Below are positions 30,409 through 38,312 of a DNA stretch of 64,000 nucleotides, in pieces. Below the pieces are notes generated by a model. That model made no database searches and had not been told where the DNA came from. It was given only the letters and a program-made list of their open reading frames with translations. Source of the stretch: CAWJJM01 sp963843275 (GTDB lineage: Bacteria; Acidobacteriota; Thermoanaerobaculia; Multivoradales; JBCCEF01); NCBI GenBank assembly GCA_963843275.1, contig CAWJJM010000012.1, positions 558,001-622,000 of the forward strand, read 5' to 3'. The position numbers were made by a program, and so were the translations under genes. How positions within the stretch are numbered: position 1 is the stretch's first letter; each line of letters starts with the position of its first letter.

Positions 30409-30523
30409 TCTTCCCTCCTCCCGTCGCGGTGGTCGGTTCGCACCCGTCGTGGGGCGCCTCGGCCGGGAGAGGATGCACGAGGGGAGCCAGCCGCGGCGGG
30501 TGGTGGCGCCACCGACCGCCGCG

Positions 30524-30529
30524 TAGAAT
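30524..30529 (+). promoter_or_regulatory. -10-like TAGAAT upstream of mtnP
   Basis: TAGAAT 54 bases before the GTG start, in the same context as other putative -10 hexamers of the window. A leader of about 48 bases with an AGGGAGG site would follow, so this transcript is leadered. Confidence 0.4.
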
Positions 30530-30583
30530 GGCGCCAGGCGCAGCGAGCGGGATTTCCCGAAACAGCAGGGAGGCGGCGGTCCG

Positions 30584-31459
30584 GTGGAGCGACGAGCGGA
30601 GATCGGCGTGATCGGGGGGAGCGGCCTCTACCGCATGGCGGCGGTCGAGGTCGAGGAGGAGGTGCGGCTGGAGACCCCGTTCGGGGATCCCTCCGACGCC
30701 TACGTCCTGGGCCGGCTCGAGGGGCGGCGCGTGGCCTTCCTGCCGCGCCACGGCCGCGGCCACCGGCTGCTGCCGGGTGAGATCAACTTCCGGGCCAACC
30801 TCTTCGGCTTCAAGCTGCTCGGCGTCGAGCGCCTGCTGGCGGTGTCCGCGGTGGGCGCGATGAAGCTCGACTACGCCCCCGGCCACGTGGTGGTCCCCGA
30901 CCAGTTCATCGACCGCACGCGCCACCGTCCGGACACCTTCTTCGGCGGCGGCCTGGTGGCCCACGTGTCGCTGGCCGATCCGGTCTGCCCCGAGCTCGCC
31001 GCGGCCGTCGCCGCGGCCGGCGCGGCCGCCGGCGGCACCGTCCACCGCGGCGGCACCTACCTGTGCATGGAGGGCCCGCAGTTCTCGACCCGCGCCGAGT
31101 CGAACCTCTACCGCTCGTGGGGCGTCGACGTGATCGGCATGACCAACCTGCAGGAGGCGAAGCTGGCGCGGGAGGCGGAGATCTGCTACGCCACCCTGGC
31201 CATGGTCACCGACTACGACTGCTGGCACGAGACGGAGGAGGCGGTCAACGTCGAGGCCCTGCTCGCCGTGCTGGCGGCCAACGCCCGCCTGGGGGAGGAG
31301 ATCGTCCGCCGCACGGTCGCCGGGCTCGACGCCGCCCGCGGCGCGGCCTGCGGCTGCGGCGAGGCCTTGCGCTACGCCCTGATCACCGAACGCGACGCGG
31401 TCCCTGCGGAGGCGCTGGAGCGGTTGCGGCCGCTCGTCGGGAGGTACTTCCCCTCGTGA
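30584..31459 (+). CDS. mtnP: S-methyl-5'-thioadenosine phosphorylase
   Basis: Cleaves methylthioadenosine to adenine and methylthioribose 1-phosphate in methionine salvage. The 291-residue protein has IGVIGGSGLYRM at the N-terminus, FLPRHGRGHRLLPGEINFRA, AVGAMKLDYAPGHVVVPDQF, TYLCMEGPQFSTRAES and DVIGMTNLQEAKLAREAEI, the MTAP signature order. The TDYDCWH segment near residue 206 is typical of MTAP rather than purine nucleoside phosphorylase. It opens mtnP-surE-pcm and the next gene starts in a GTGA overlap. Confidence 0.94.
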   Translation: MERRAEIGVIGGSGLYRMAAVEVEEEVRLETPFGDPSDAYVLGRLEGRRVAFLPRHGRGHRLLPGEINFRANLFGFKLLGVERLLAVSAVGAMKLDYAPGHVVVPDQFIDRTRHRPDTFFGGGLVAHVSLADPVCPELAAAVAAAGAAAGGTVHRGGTYLCMEGPQFSTRAESNLYRSWGVDVIGMTNLQEAKLAREAEICYATLAMVTDYDCWHETEEAVNVEALLAVLAANARLGEEIVRRTVAGLDAARGAACGCGEALRYALITERDAVPAEALERLRPLVGRYFPS

Positions 31460-32235
31460 GCCGCCGTATCCTGATCACCAACGACGACGGGATCTACTCG
31501 GAGGGCATCAAGCTGCTCGCCGCCTCGCTGCGGGAGGTGGCCGCCGTCGTGGTCGTGGCGCCCGACCGCGAGCAGAGCGCCACCAGCCACTCGCTGACCC
31601 TGCACCGGCCGCTGCGCATCCGGCCGCTCGGCGACGACCGCTGGGCGGTCGACGGCACGCCCACCGACTGCGTCAACCTCGCGGTGCTCCACCTGTTCAA
31701 GGACGACCCGCCGGCGCTGGTCGTCTCGGGCATCAACTTCGGCTCCAACCTGGGCGACGACGTCACCTACTCGGGGACGGTGTCGGCGACCTTCGAGGCC
31801 AGCCTGCTCGGCATCCCGTCGATCGCCTTCAGCCAGCAGGTGGGCGAGAACTTCTCCTTCGCCAACGGCGCACGGTTCGCCAGCCGCATGGTGCGCGAGC
31901 TGTTCGACCACGAGCTGCCGGGCGACCTGCTGCTCAACGTGAACTTCCCGTTCGGCGACTTCCGCGGTCTCGAGTTCACCCGGCTGGGGCGGCGTGTCTA
32001 CCAGCAGACCGTGGTCGAGAAGCTCGACCCGCGCGGCCGCAAGTACTACTGGATCGCCGGCACGCCGGAGTGGAAGCAGGAGGAGGGCACCGACTTCGCG
32101 GCGGTCGACGCCGGGCGGGTCTCGGTGACCCCGCTCCACCTCGACCTCACCGACTACCGCGGCCTCGAGACCTTCGGGCCGCTGCACGAGCGCCTCGGCC
32201 GCCTCCTCGAGCCGGTCCCGGAGGGGGGTCGGTGA
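31456..32235 (+). CDS. surE: 5'/3'-nucleotidase SurE
   Basis: Metal-dependent nucleoside monophosphate phosphatase of 259 residues. Starts RRILITNDDGIYSEGI with the Asp pair that binds metal, then PDREQSATSHSLTL, DGTPTDCVNLAV and SGINFGSNLGDDVTYSGTV. Encoded in a GTGA overlap with mtnP and a TGATG overlap with pcm; surE-pcm is a classic stationary-phase survival and protein-repair pair. Confidence 0.95.
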   Translation: MSRRILITNDDGIYSEGIKLLAASLREVAAVVVVAPDREQSATSHSLTLHRPLRIRPLGDDRWAVDGTPTDCVNLAVLHLFKDDPPALVVSGINFGSNLGDDVTYSGTVSATFEASLLGIPSIAFSQQVGENFSFANGARFASRMVRELFDHELPGDLLLNVNFPFGDFRGLEFTRLGRRVYQQTVVEKLDPRGRKYYWIAGTPEWKQEEGTDFAAVDAGRVSVTPLHLDLTDYRGLETFGPLHERLGRLLEPVPEGGR

Positions 32236-32894
32236 TGCGCGAGGGGCACGACTACGGAGTGCGCCGGGAGGCGATGGTCCGCGACCAGATCGCCGCCCGC
32301 GGCATCCGCGACGAGCGGGTGCTCGCGGCCCTGCGCGAGGTGCCGCGCCACCTGTTCGTCGGCGAGCACCTGCGGGCCCAGGCGTACGGCGACCACGCGC
32401 TGCCGATCGGCTCCGGGCAGACCATCTCCCAGCCTTACATCGTGGCGCGGATGACCGAGCTGCTGGCGGTGGAGCCGGAGCACTCGGTGCTCGAGATCGG
32501 CACCGGCACCGGCTACCAGACCGCGGTGCTCGGCCGGCTGGCGCGGCGCGTCTACAGCCTGGAGCGCAAGGACGAGCTGGTGCGCCTGGCGATCCAGCGC
32601 ATGCGCCAGCTCGGTCTCGACAACGTCAAGATCCAGACGTTCGACGGCACCGTCGGCTGGAGCGAGTTCGCCCCCTTCGACCGCATCCTGGTGACCGCCG
32701 GCGCGCCGCGGGTCCCGCCGCCGCTGCTGGACCAGCTCGCCGCCTCCGGCCGGCTGGTGATCCCGGAAGGGAGCCGCTCGGCGCAGTACCTGGTGCTGTA
32801 CCGCAAGACGGTGCGGGGCGACGTACGCCGCGAGCAGGGCGAGCCGGTGGTCTTCGTACCGCTCGTCGGCCGCCACGGCTGGCGGGAGGACTGA
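32235..32894 (+). CDS. pcm: Protein-L-isoaspartate O-methyltransferase
   Basis: Repairs isoaspartyl damage in aged proteins using SAM. The 219-residue protein carries REAMVRDQIAARGIRDERVL, the PCMT signature DHALPIGSGQTISQPYIVA, the SAM motif VLEIGTGTGYQTAVL, and LVTAGAPRVPPPLLDQL. The ATG at 32235 overlaps the surE stop; a GTG one codon upstream is also possible. A GGAGG-rich stretch (GGAGGGGGGTCG) lies just before it. Confidence 0.95.
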   Translation: MREGHDYGVRREAMVRDQIAARGIRDERVLAALREVPRHLFVGEHLRAQAYGDHALPIGSGQTISQPYIVARMTELLAVEPEHSVLEIGTGTGYQTAVLGRLARRVYSLERKDELVRLAIQRMRQLGLDNVKIQTFDGTVGWSEFAPFDRILVTAGAPRVPPPLLDQLAASGRLVIPEGSRSAQYLVLYRKTVRGDVRREQGEPVVFVPLVGRHGWRED

Positions 32895-32895
32895 G

Positions 32896-34800
32896 CTGGC
32901 GCCGGCCGTCGCCGTGGTGCCGGCCGCTGGCGCCTCGCGCCGGATGGGACGGCCGAAGGCGCTGCTCCCCTGGGACGGCGGGACGGTGGTCGAGGCCGTC
33001 CTCGCGGCGCTGTCCGGCGGCGGGGTCGGGCGGACCGTGCTGGTGGTCGCCGCCGGCGACCGCGAGCTGGCGGAGCGCGCCCGCGGCCGGGGCGTCGAGG
33101 TGGCGGAGAACCCGGACCCGTCGCGCGGCATGCTGTCGAGCGTCCTCGCGGGCGTGGAGGCGCTGGGCGGCGCCGGGCGGCTGGCCGCCGCGGGCGCGAC
33201 GCTCCTGGTCACGCCCGCCGACCTGCCCGGCCTGTCGGCGACGAGCGTCGCCGCCGTCCTCGCCGCCGTCGCCGGCGGGGCGGAGCTGGCGGTCCCCGTC
33301 CACGGCGGCCGGCGCGGTCATCCGTTGGCCGTCGGCGCGGCGTGCCTCGGCGAGCTGGCCGGCCTCGACCCGGCGGTGGGTCTGCGCCAGCTCCTCGCGC
33401 GCCACCCGCGGCGGGTGACGGAGGTGCCGGTGGCCGACCCCGGCGCCGTCACCGACGTCGACACCCCCGGCGACTACGAGAGCCTCGCCGCTTCGGGTAT
33501 CCTCTCCGCGATGTCCGACTGGGACTTCTCGCCGCCGCCGCCCTCCCCGCTGGGCGACCGCGAGGTGCCGCGCGCCGGCCGCCACCTGGAGGGCCGGCGG
33601 GTGGCGCTGATGGTCACCGGCGGGATCGCCGCCATGAAGGCGCCCTTCATCGCCCGGGCCCTGCGCCGGCAGGGTGCGGAAGTGGTGGCCTACGCCTCGG
33701 ACGAGGGCCTGCGCTACGTCGCCGTCGAGGCGCTCGAGTGGAGCTGCGGCAGCCCGGTCGTCCGCCGGCTGACCGCCGCGGCGGAGCACCTCGCCGACGC
33801 CCGGCCGTTCGACGCCTACCTGGTCGCGCCGGCCACGTACAACACCCTCAACAAGCTCGCCGCCGGCATCGCCGACGGACCGGTCACCGCGGCCCTGGCC
33901 TCGGCCCTCGGCCGCTGCGAGCGGGGCGAGACGGCGGTGCTGGTCGCGCCGACCATGCACGGCAGCCTCCACAACGCCATCCTCACCGCCTCGCTGCGCC
34001 GCCTCGACGGGCTCGGCGTGCGGGTGGTGCCTCCTCGCGAGGACTACGGCAAGCACAACATCCCGTCCGAGGAGGTGCTGGTGGCGGAGGTCTGCCGCGC
34101 CGTCAGCCGCTCGCCGCTGCGCGGCGTGCGCATCCTGGTGACGGGCGGACCGACGCCGGTGCCGATCGACAGCGTCCGCCGCATCACCAACCGGTTCCGG
34201 GGCCGCCTGGGGGCCGAGATCACTGCCGAGCTGCACCTGCGGGGCGCCGCGGTCCGGCTGATCCACGGCGACGGTGCCTACCAGCCCCCGGAGCACCTGC
34301 CGGTGCGGGTCGTGCGCACCTTCGACGAGTACCGCGACGCCGTGCTCGAGGAGCTCGCCGCCCGGCCCACCGCGTGCGGCATCTTCTCGGCCGCGGTGGC
34401 GGACTACCGTCCCCGCGAGGTGCTGGCCGGCAAGACCCCCAGCGGCGGGGCGCTCGAGCGCATCGAGCTGGTCCCGACGGAGAAGGTGATCCGCCGGGTG
34501 CGCAGCAGCCACCCCGACCTGTACCTGGTCAGCTTCAAGTACCAGGAGGGGGTGGACCACGACGCGTTGCTGCGGGTCGGTCGCGAGCGCCTGGCCGAGC
34601 TCGGCGGCCCCGGGGCCCTGGTGGCCAACCGCGGCGAGGAGACCGGGCCGGGCGGGGAGCAGGTGGCCTGGCTGGTCACCGGGCCGGAGGAGGCGCGCCG
34701 GGCGGTGGGCAAGGACGCGATCGCGATCCTCCTCGCCGACCACCTCGAGGAGGTCGCGGCGCGCGGCGCCCTGCGCCCGGTCCCCGTCGCCGCCGGCTGA
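32896..34800 (+). CDS. MobA-like nucleotidyltransferase fused to a divergent CoaBC
   Basis: One open frame encodes two known domains. Residues about 1-200 are a MobA/MocA-type nucleotidyltransferase (VAVVPAAGASRRMGRPKALL, TPADLPGLS, GHPLAV, VDTPGDYESL). Residues about 230-630 resemble CoaBC: a flavin-dependent phosphopantothenoylcysteine decarboxylase (ALMVTGGIAAMKAPFIA, AEHLADARPFDAYLVAPAT) then the synthetase (ILVTGGPTPVPIDSVRRITN, SAAVADYRPREVLAGK). The usual PAMN motif is replaced by APTMHGSLH. Start is uncertain: a CTG at 32896 has a strong GGGAGGA site and keeps strand 1 of the fold; GTG 32914 would truncate it. An internal TATCCT-ATG (33498/33511) could express CoaBC alone. Confidence 0.8.
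   Translation: MAPAVAVVPAAGASRRMGRPKALLPWDGGTVVEAVLAALSGGGVGRTVLVVAAGDRELAERARGRGVEVAENPDPSRGMLSSVLAGVEALGGAGRLAAAGATLLVTPADLPGLSATSVAAVLAAVAGGAELAVPVHGGRRGHPLAVGAACLGELAGLDPAVGLRQLLARHPRRVTEVPVADPGAVTDVDTPGDYESLAASGILSAMSDWDFSPPPPSPLGDREVPRAGRHLEGRRVALMVTGGIAAMKAPFIARALRRQGAEVVAYASDEGLRYVAVEALEWSCGSPVVRRLTAAAEHLADARPFDAYLVAPATYNTLNKLAAGIADGPVTAALASALGRCERGETAVLVAPTMHGSLHNAILTASLRRLDGLGVRVVPPREDYGKHNIPSEEVLVAEVCRAVSRSPLRGVRILVTGGPTPVPIDSVRRITNRFRGRLGAEITAELHLRGAAVRLIHGDGAYQPPEHLPVRVVRTFDEYRDAVLEELAARPTACGIFSAAVADYRPREVLAGKTPSGGALERIELVPTEKVIRRVRSSHPDLYLVSFKYQEGVDHDALLRVGRERLAELGGPGALVANRGEETGPGGEQVAWLVTGPEEARRAVGKDAIAILLADHLEEVAARGALRPVPVAAG
33498..33503 (+). promoter_or_regulatory. Internal -10-like TATCCT before the CoaBC half
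   Basis: TATCCT is followed by CTCCGCG and then ATG at 33511 (MSDWDFSPPPP), exactly the layout seen in front of leaderless lead genes in this window. The site lies where the nucleotidyltransferase domain ends. It may make a separate CoaBC protein in addition to, or instead of, a fusion. Confidence 0.45.
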
Positions 34801-34814
34801 ACGGCACCCTGGCG

Positions 34815-35576
34815 ATGGCCGCGGGCGATCTCCCCTTCCCCGACCACTTCTCGTCCGTCGCGGCGTCCTACGCCCGCTTCCGTCCCGACTACCCGCCGGC
34901 GCTGTTCGCCTGGGTGGCGGGGCTACCGGCGCGCCGGCGGCGCGCCTGGGACTGCGGGACCGGCAACGGGCAGGCGGCCCACGGCCTGGCGGCGTGGTTC
35001 CGGGAGGTGGTGGCGACCGACCCCAGCCGCGAGCAGCTCGCCCGGGCGCGGCCGCACCCCGGCGTCGTGTTCCGACCCGGACGCGCCGAGGCCTCCGGGC
35101 TGCCGGCCGCCTCGGTCGACCTGGTGGCGGCGGCCCAGGCCGCCCACTGGTTCGATCCCGCCGGGTTCGCGGCGGAGGTGCGCCGGGTGCTCGCCCCCGG
35201 GGGGGCGGTGGCGGTGTGGGTGTACGAGCGGGTGCGGGTCGACGCGGCCGTGGACCGGGTGGTGGACCGCTACTACCACGACGTGGTGGGCCCGTTCTGG
35301 CCGCCGCAGCGTCGGCGGGTCGAGGCCGGCTACCAGGACCTGCCCTTCCCCTTCCGCGAGGTTCCGGCGCCGCCCTTCGAGATCCGCGTCCGCTGGACCT
35401 TCGCCCGCTTCGCCGGCTACCTGGCCACCTGGTCGGCGGCGCGGCGCTGGTCCGAAGCCCACGGCGGCGACCCGGTGGACGCGGTGCGGGACGAGCTGCT
35501 CGCCGCCTGGGGAGGCGCCGAGCGGGTGCGGCGGGCGAGCTGGCGGTTGCGGGTGCGCGCGGGGGTGCCGGGGTGA
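34815..35576 (+). CDS. Class I SAM-dependent methyltransferase
   Basis: A 253-residue methyltransferase of the trans-aconitate/UbiE-like group. It begins FPDHFSSVAASYARFRPDYP, a hallmark of this subfamily, then motif I WDCGTGNGQAAHGL, motif II acidic loop VVATDPSREQL, and SVDLVAAAQAAHWFD and LAPGGAVAVWVYE. The substrate is unknown. It starts 14 bases after the CoaBC gene on the same strand, so it may be the last gene of mtnP-surE-pcm-CoaBC. Confidence 0.85.
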   Translation: MAAGDLPFPDHFSSVAASYARFRPDYPPALFAWVAGLPARRRRAWDCGTGNGQAAHGLAAWFREVVATDPSREQLARARPHPGVVFRPGRAEASGLPAASVDLVAAAQAAHWFDPAGFAAEVRRVLAPGGAVAVWVYERVRVDAAVDRVVDRYYHDVVGPFWPPQRRRVEAGYQDLPFPFREVPAPPFEIRVRWTFARFAGYLATWSAARRWSEAHGGDPVDAVRDELLAAWGGAERVRRASWRLRVRAGVPG

Positions 35577-35628
35577 GCGGCGGGGGCGGTCGGGGACGGC
35601 AGCTACTGCCGGCGAGGAGGAAGGCGGC

Positions 35629-35911
35629 ATGGAGAACGGCACCCTGCAACCTTACGACTGGGCGCTGGAGCGCCTGCGCCGGGCGTTCGGCGACGCCCGC
35701 GTCGAGGCGGAGGCGAGCGCCGACGGCCGCCGGGTGGTGGCGCGGGTCTGGTCCGAGGACGGGGGCGGCGGCCTATACGGTGGTGCTTCGCGACCCCGTC
35801 CTCGGGAACGTCAACGGGCTCGCCGACCCGGCCGCCTTCGTGACGGCCGAGGTCGGCTTCGCCGGCGACCTCTTCGCCGGCCGCTCGCGCCGCGACCGGA
35901 CCTTCCGCTGA
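35629..35911 (+). CDS. Small uncharacterised protein, probable frameshift
   Basis: A GAGGAGGAAGG site and ATG start a short protein (MENGTLQPYDWALERLRRAF) whose frame breaks near 35765-35772 in a GGCGGCGGC run. Removing one G continues sensibly as AYTVVLRDPVLGNVNGL to the TGA at 35911, about 93 residues. Neither part is recognised. It converges on and overlaps the lipoprotein gene on the other strand by about 100 bases, which suggests that one of the two ends is wrong. Confidence 0.45.
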
Positions 35912-36457
35912 GTCCGGTCCGGCGGCGGCGCGAGTCGGCGGGGGAGGTCGAGTCGGTCTCCGTGGCCTCTTCGGCGCCCTCCTGGCCGCCCTCGATCTGG
36001 AAGTCGAACTCGTTGACCATCTCGTCGCCGTACCAGACCTCGCCGCGGTAGCTGCCCGGGGCCCAGCCGGTGGTGTCGGCGGAGAAGTTGATGTAGTGGT
36101 CGCCGGCCGCGATCTGCTTGCGGTTGCTGGTCAGCTCCATCCCGTCCGGCCCGTACCACACCACGCGCACCTCGGAGCCGGCGGTCGCGTCGCCGACCTC
36201 CATGGCCACGTAGACGGTCTGCCCCGGCCCGAACTCGTCGCCGGTCGATCCGGTCTCCATCGAGCCGTCGGCGGAGAGCTTGCTTCCGACCGTGACGTCG
36301 TCCACCGCCATCATCGCCTCGGCCTTGTTGACGTCGGAGTTCATCGGGGTGGCGACCTCTTCGGCCTCCTCGGGTTGCTCGGCCCGCTCGCAGGCGCCGA
36401 AGGCCAACAGGGCCGCCAGCAGCGCGGGCAGGACGGCGAAACGTTCAGGTTCGTCAT
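35811..36457 (-). CDS. Uncharacterised lipoprotein, probable frameshift near start
   Basis: The conserved-looking frame has a signal RFAVLPALLAALLAFGAC with a lipobox ending in Cys, then an acidic linker and a beta-rich domain (about 150 residues: GQTVYVAMEVGDATAGSEVR, WYGPDGMEL, NFSADTTGWAPGSYRGEVWY). No start suits that frame; the ATG at 36457 behind GGAGCAAAGAAG is one base out, and one extra A in AACG would give MTNLKRFAVLPALL, an ideal lipoprotein start. The Arg-rich last 35 residues overlap the converging gene and look artefactual. Function unknown. Confidence 0.5.
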
Positions 36458-36768
36458 CTTCTTTGCTCCGTTCGTTGTTGGGCGACCCGATCTCGGTCGG
36501 GCAGAGGTGCAATGCAGGTGCCACGCGGCGCGCGGTGGCCGCCGCGGGCGCCGCCCGGCACCTTCCCGGCGGCCGCCGTCTCCGCGGCCGAGCGTGCGGC
36601 CGCGGGGTGGTGGCACAGCCTTTGCGTTTTTCCGGCGACGTCCGCGGGCCCTCGGCCCCCGGGCGCTGCAGCCGGCCGCCGCCGGGGGTGGAACGCAGAG
36701 ACTTCCTTGCCGGAACCTCCCACCCCCGTCGGCGGCGCCGCGGTCAACGCCACGAAAGGAGCCCCCCG

Positions 36769-37452
36769 ATGCAGATCCACTCTCCGAGACTCCGATCCGT
36801 CCGTGCGGCCGTCGCGCCGCTGATCGTCCTCGCCCTGGTGACCGGCTGCGCCACGACCGGCGGCCAGACCCGCGAGCCACGGGTGACCAAGCGCGACAAG
36901 ACCATCAAGGGCGCCAGCGCCGGCGCCGTCGCCGGCGTCGCCGCCGCCGTGCTGAAGGGCGAGCGGGAGGCTGACGAGATCCTCGCCGGCGCCGCCATCG
37001 GTGCCGTCGTGGGCGGCGGGATCGGTGCCTACATGGACCACCAGGAGGAGAAGCTGGGCCACATCCCCGGCACCACCGTCGAGCGGGTCAGCCCGACGAC
37101 GCTGCTCGTGCACTTCAACTCCGACGTGCTCTTCAACGTCGACTCCGCGGTCCTCGGCGGCGGCGCCCAGTCGACGCTCGGGGACGTCGCCTCGGTGCTG
37201 ATGGAGTACCCGAAGACGGCGGTGGTCATCCAGGGGCACACCGACTCGACCGGGACCGAGACCCACAACCAGCAGCTCTCCGAGCGCCGGGCCACGGCGG
37301 TGGAGAACTACCTGGCCGGCCGCGGCGTCGCCACCGGCCGCATGTCGGCGCTGGGCTACGGCGAGAGCCTCCCGGTGGCGTCGAACGACACCGCCGCGGG
37401 GCGGCAGCAGAACCGGCGGGTGGACATCCTGTTGAAGGCCAAGGCCGTCTAG
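36769..37452 (+). CDS. OmpA-family lipoprotein
   Basis: A 227-residue outer-membrane lipoprotein: signal peptide with lipobox LALVTGC (Cys near residue 26), a glycine-zipper segment (about 55-90; GASAGAVAGVAAAVLKG, GAAIGAVVGGGIGAY), and a C-terminal OmpA peptidoglycan-binding domain (VHFNSDVLFNVDSAVL, VVIQGHTDSTGTETHNQQLS, RRATAVENYL, YGESLPVASN, QNRRVDILL). It anchors the outer membrane to peptidoglycan. Start chosen for the AAAGGAG site before the ATG. It resembles the YiaD type rather than Pal. Confidence 0.9.
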   Translation: MQIHSPRLRSVRAAVAPLIVLALVTGCATTGGQTREPRVTKRDKTIKGASAGAVAGVAAAVLKGEREADEILAGAAIGAVVGGGIGAYMDHQEEKLGHIPGTTVERVSPTTLLVHFNSDVLFNVDSAVLGGGAQSTLGDVASVLMEYPKTAVVIQGHTDSTGTETHNQQLSERRATAVENYLAGRGVATGRMSALGYGESLPVASNDTAAGRQQNRRVDILLKAKAV

Positions 37453-37514
37453 GTCGACGGCGGCCTCCCGGGCCCGCCCCTCGCGGTGCGGTCGAAGAAG
37501 GCCTCGAGCTCGCG

Positions 37515-38255
37515 TCAGGTCCGTTCGAGCGCCAGCAGGGTGTTGTGGTCGGCGTGCGGGAGCAGGACCCAGCGCGTCGGTCGAGCCAGGGCCCGGGCCA
37601 CCCGGGCCCCCTGCTCGGGGGGCACGGTGTCGTCGCCCTCCCCGTGCAGGACCAGGGCCGGGAGCCGGAGCCGCGGCGCCAGCGACAGGCTGTCGTAGCG
37701 GTCGCCGGCGAGCGGCCGGACGAGCGGCGCCGGGTAGAGCCGCGCCGCCATGTCGGCCAGGCTGCTCCACGGGGCGAGAAGCGCCAGCCCGGCGAGCTCG
37801 CCCTGGCGTCGGGCGGCGAGGGCGACCGCCACCGCGGCACCCAGCGACCAGCCGCAGACCACCCGGGGCCGCCGCGGGTGCTCGTGCCGCAGGCGCGCCA
37901 GGCCGGCCTCCGCGGCGGCGAGCAGGGACGCCTCGCCCGGGCGGCCGGTGCTGCGGCCGTAGCCCGGGTAGTCGACGGCGAGGAAGGCGACGGCCGACCG
38001 CTGCAGCAGGTCGAAGATCCGCCCCCGCCGGAGCACCTCGAGGTTCTCCCCGTTGCCGTGGAGGAAGAGGACGGCCGGTCGGCCGGCGGGTGGCCGCTGG
38101 TCCCCCGAGGACCAGGCGACGATCCGCTCGCCGGTCGCGGACGGCAGCACCACCTCGACGAGCGGCGCCGGGGGCGGTGACGGCACCGGATCGGGCGGCG
38201 CGGGGTAGAGGGTGTCGGCGAAGAGCGTCTCGAGCATCGCAGCCGCGCGCAGCAT
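37515..38255 (-). CDS. Alpha/beta hydrolase
   Basis: Bem46-like serine hydrolase of about 246 residues. It has the oxyanion LFLHGNGENLE, the VDYPGYGRSTG region, the nucleophile elbow CGWSLGAAVAV (Ser near residue 140), an acid in LHGEGDDTVPP and the catalytic His in LLPHADHNTLL. No signal peptide. Start may be ATG 38255 or the ATG at 38237; a TTGGAT hexamer immediately before the first suggests the second. It diverges from the mprF-like gene. Confidence 0.85.
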   Translation of the reverse strand: MLRAAAMLETLFADTLYPAPPDPVPSPPPAPLVEVVLPSATGERIVAWSSGDQRPPAGRPAVLFLHGNGENLEVLRRGRIFDLLQRSAVAFLAVDYPGYGRSTGRPGEASLLAAAEAGLARLRHEHPRRPRVVCGWSLGAAVAVALAARRQGELAGLALLAPWSSLADMAARLYPAPLVRPLAGDRYDSLSLAPRLRLPALVLHGEGDDTVPPEQGARVARALARPTRWVLLPHADHNTLLALERT

Positions 38256-38300
38256 CCAAGTCGCGTGCCCGGTCGCGTGCCCGCGGGGGCGACGGGCCGG

Positions 38301-38306
38301 TAGGAT
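38301..38306 (+). promoter_or_regulatory. -10-like TAGGAT before the MprF-like gene
   Basis: TAGGAT ends 6 bases before the GTG start at 38313, so the predicted +1 coincides with the G of the start codon. The intervening GAGGGG could also be a very close Shine-Dalgarno, but the spacing would be zero. Confidence 0.5.
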
Positions 38307-38312
38307 GAGGGG

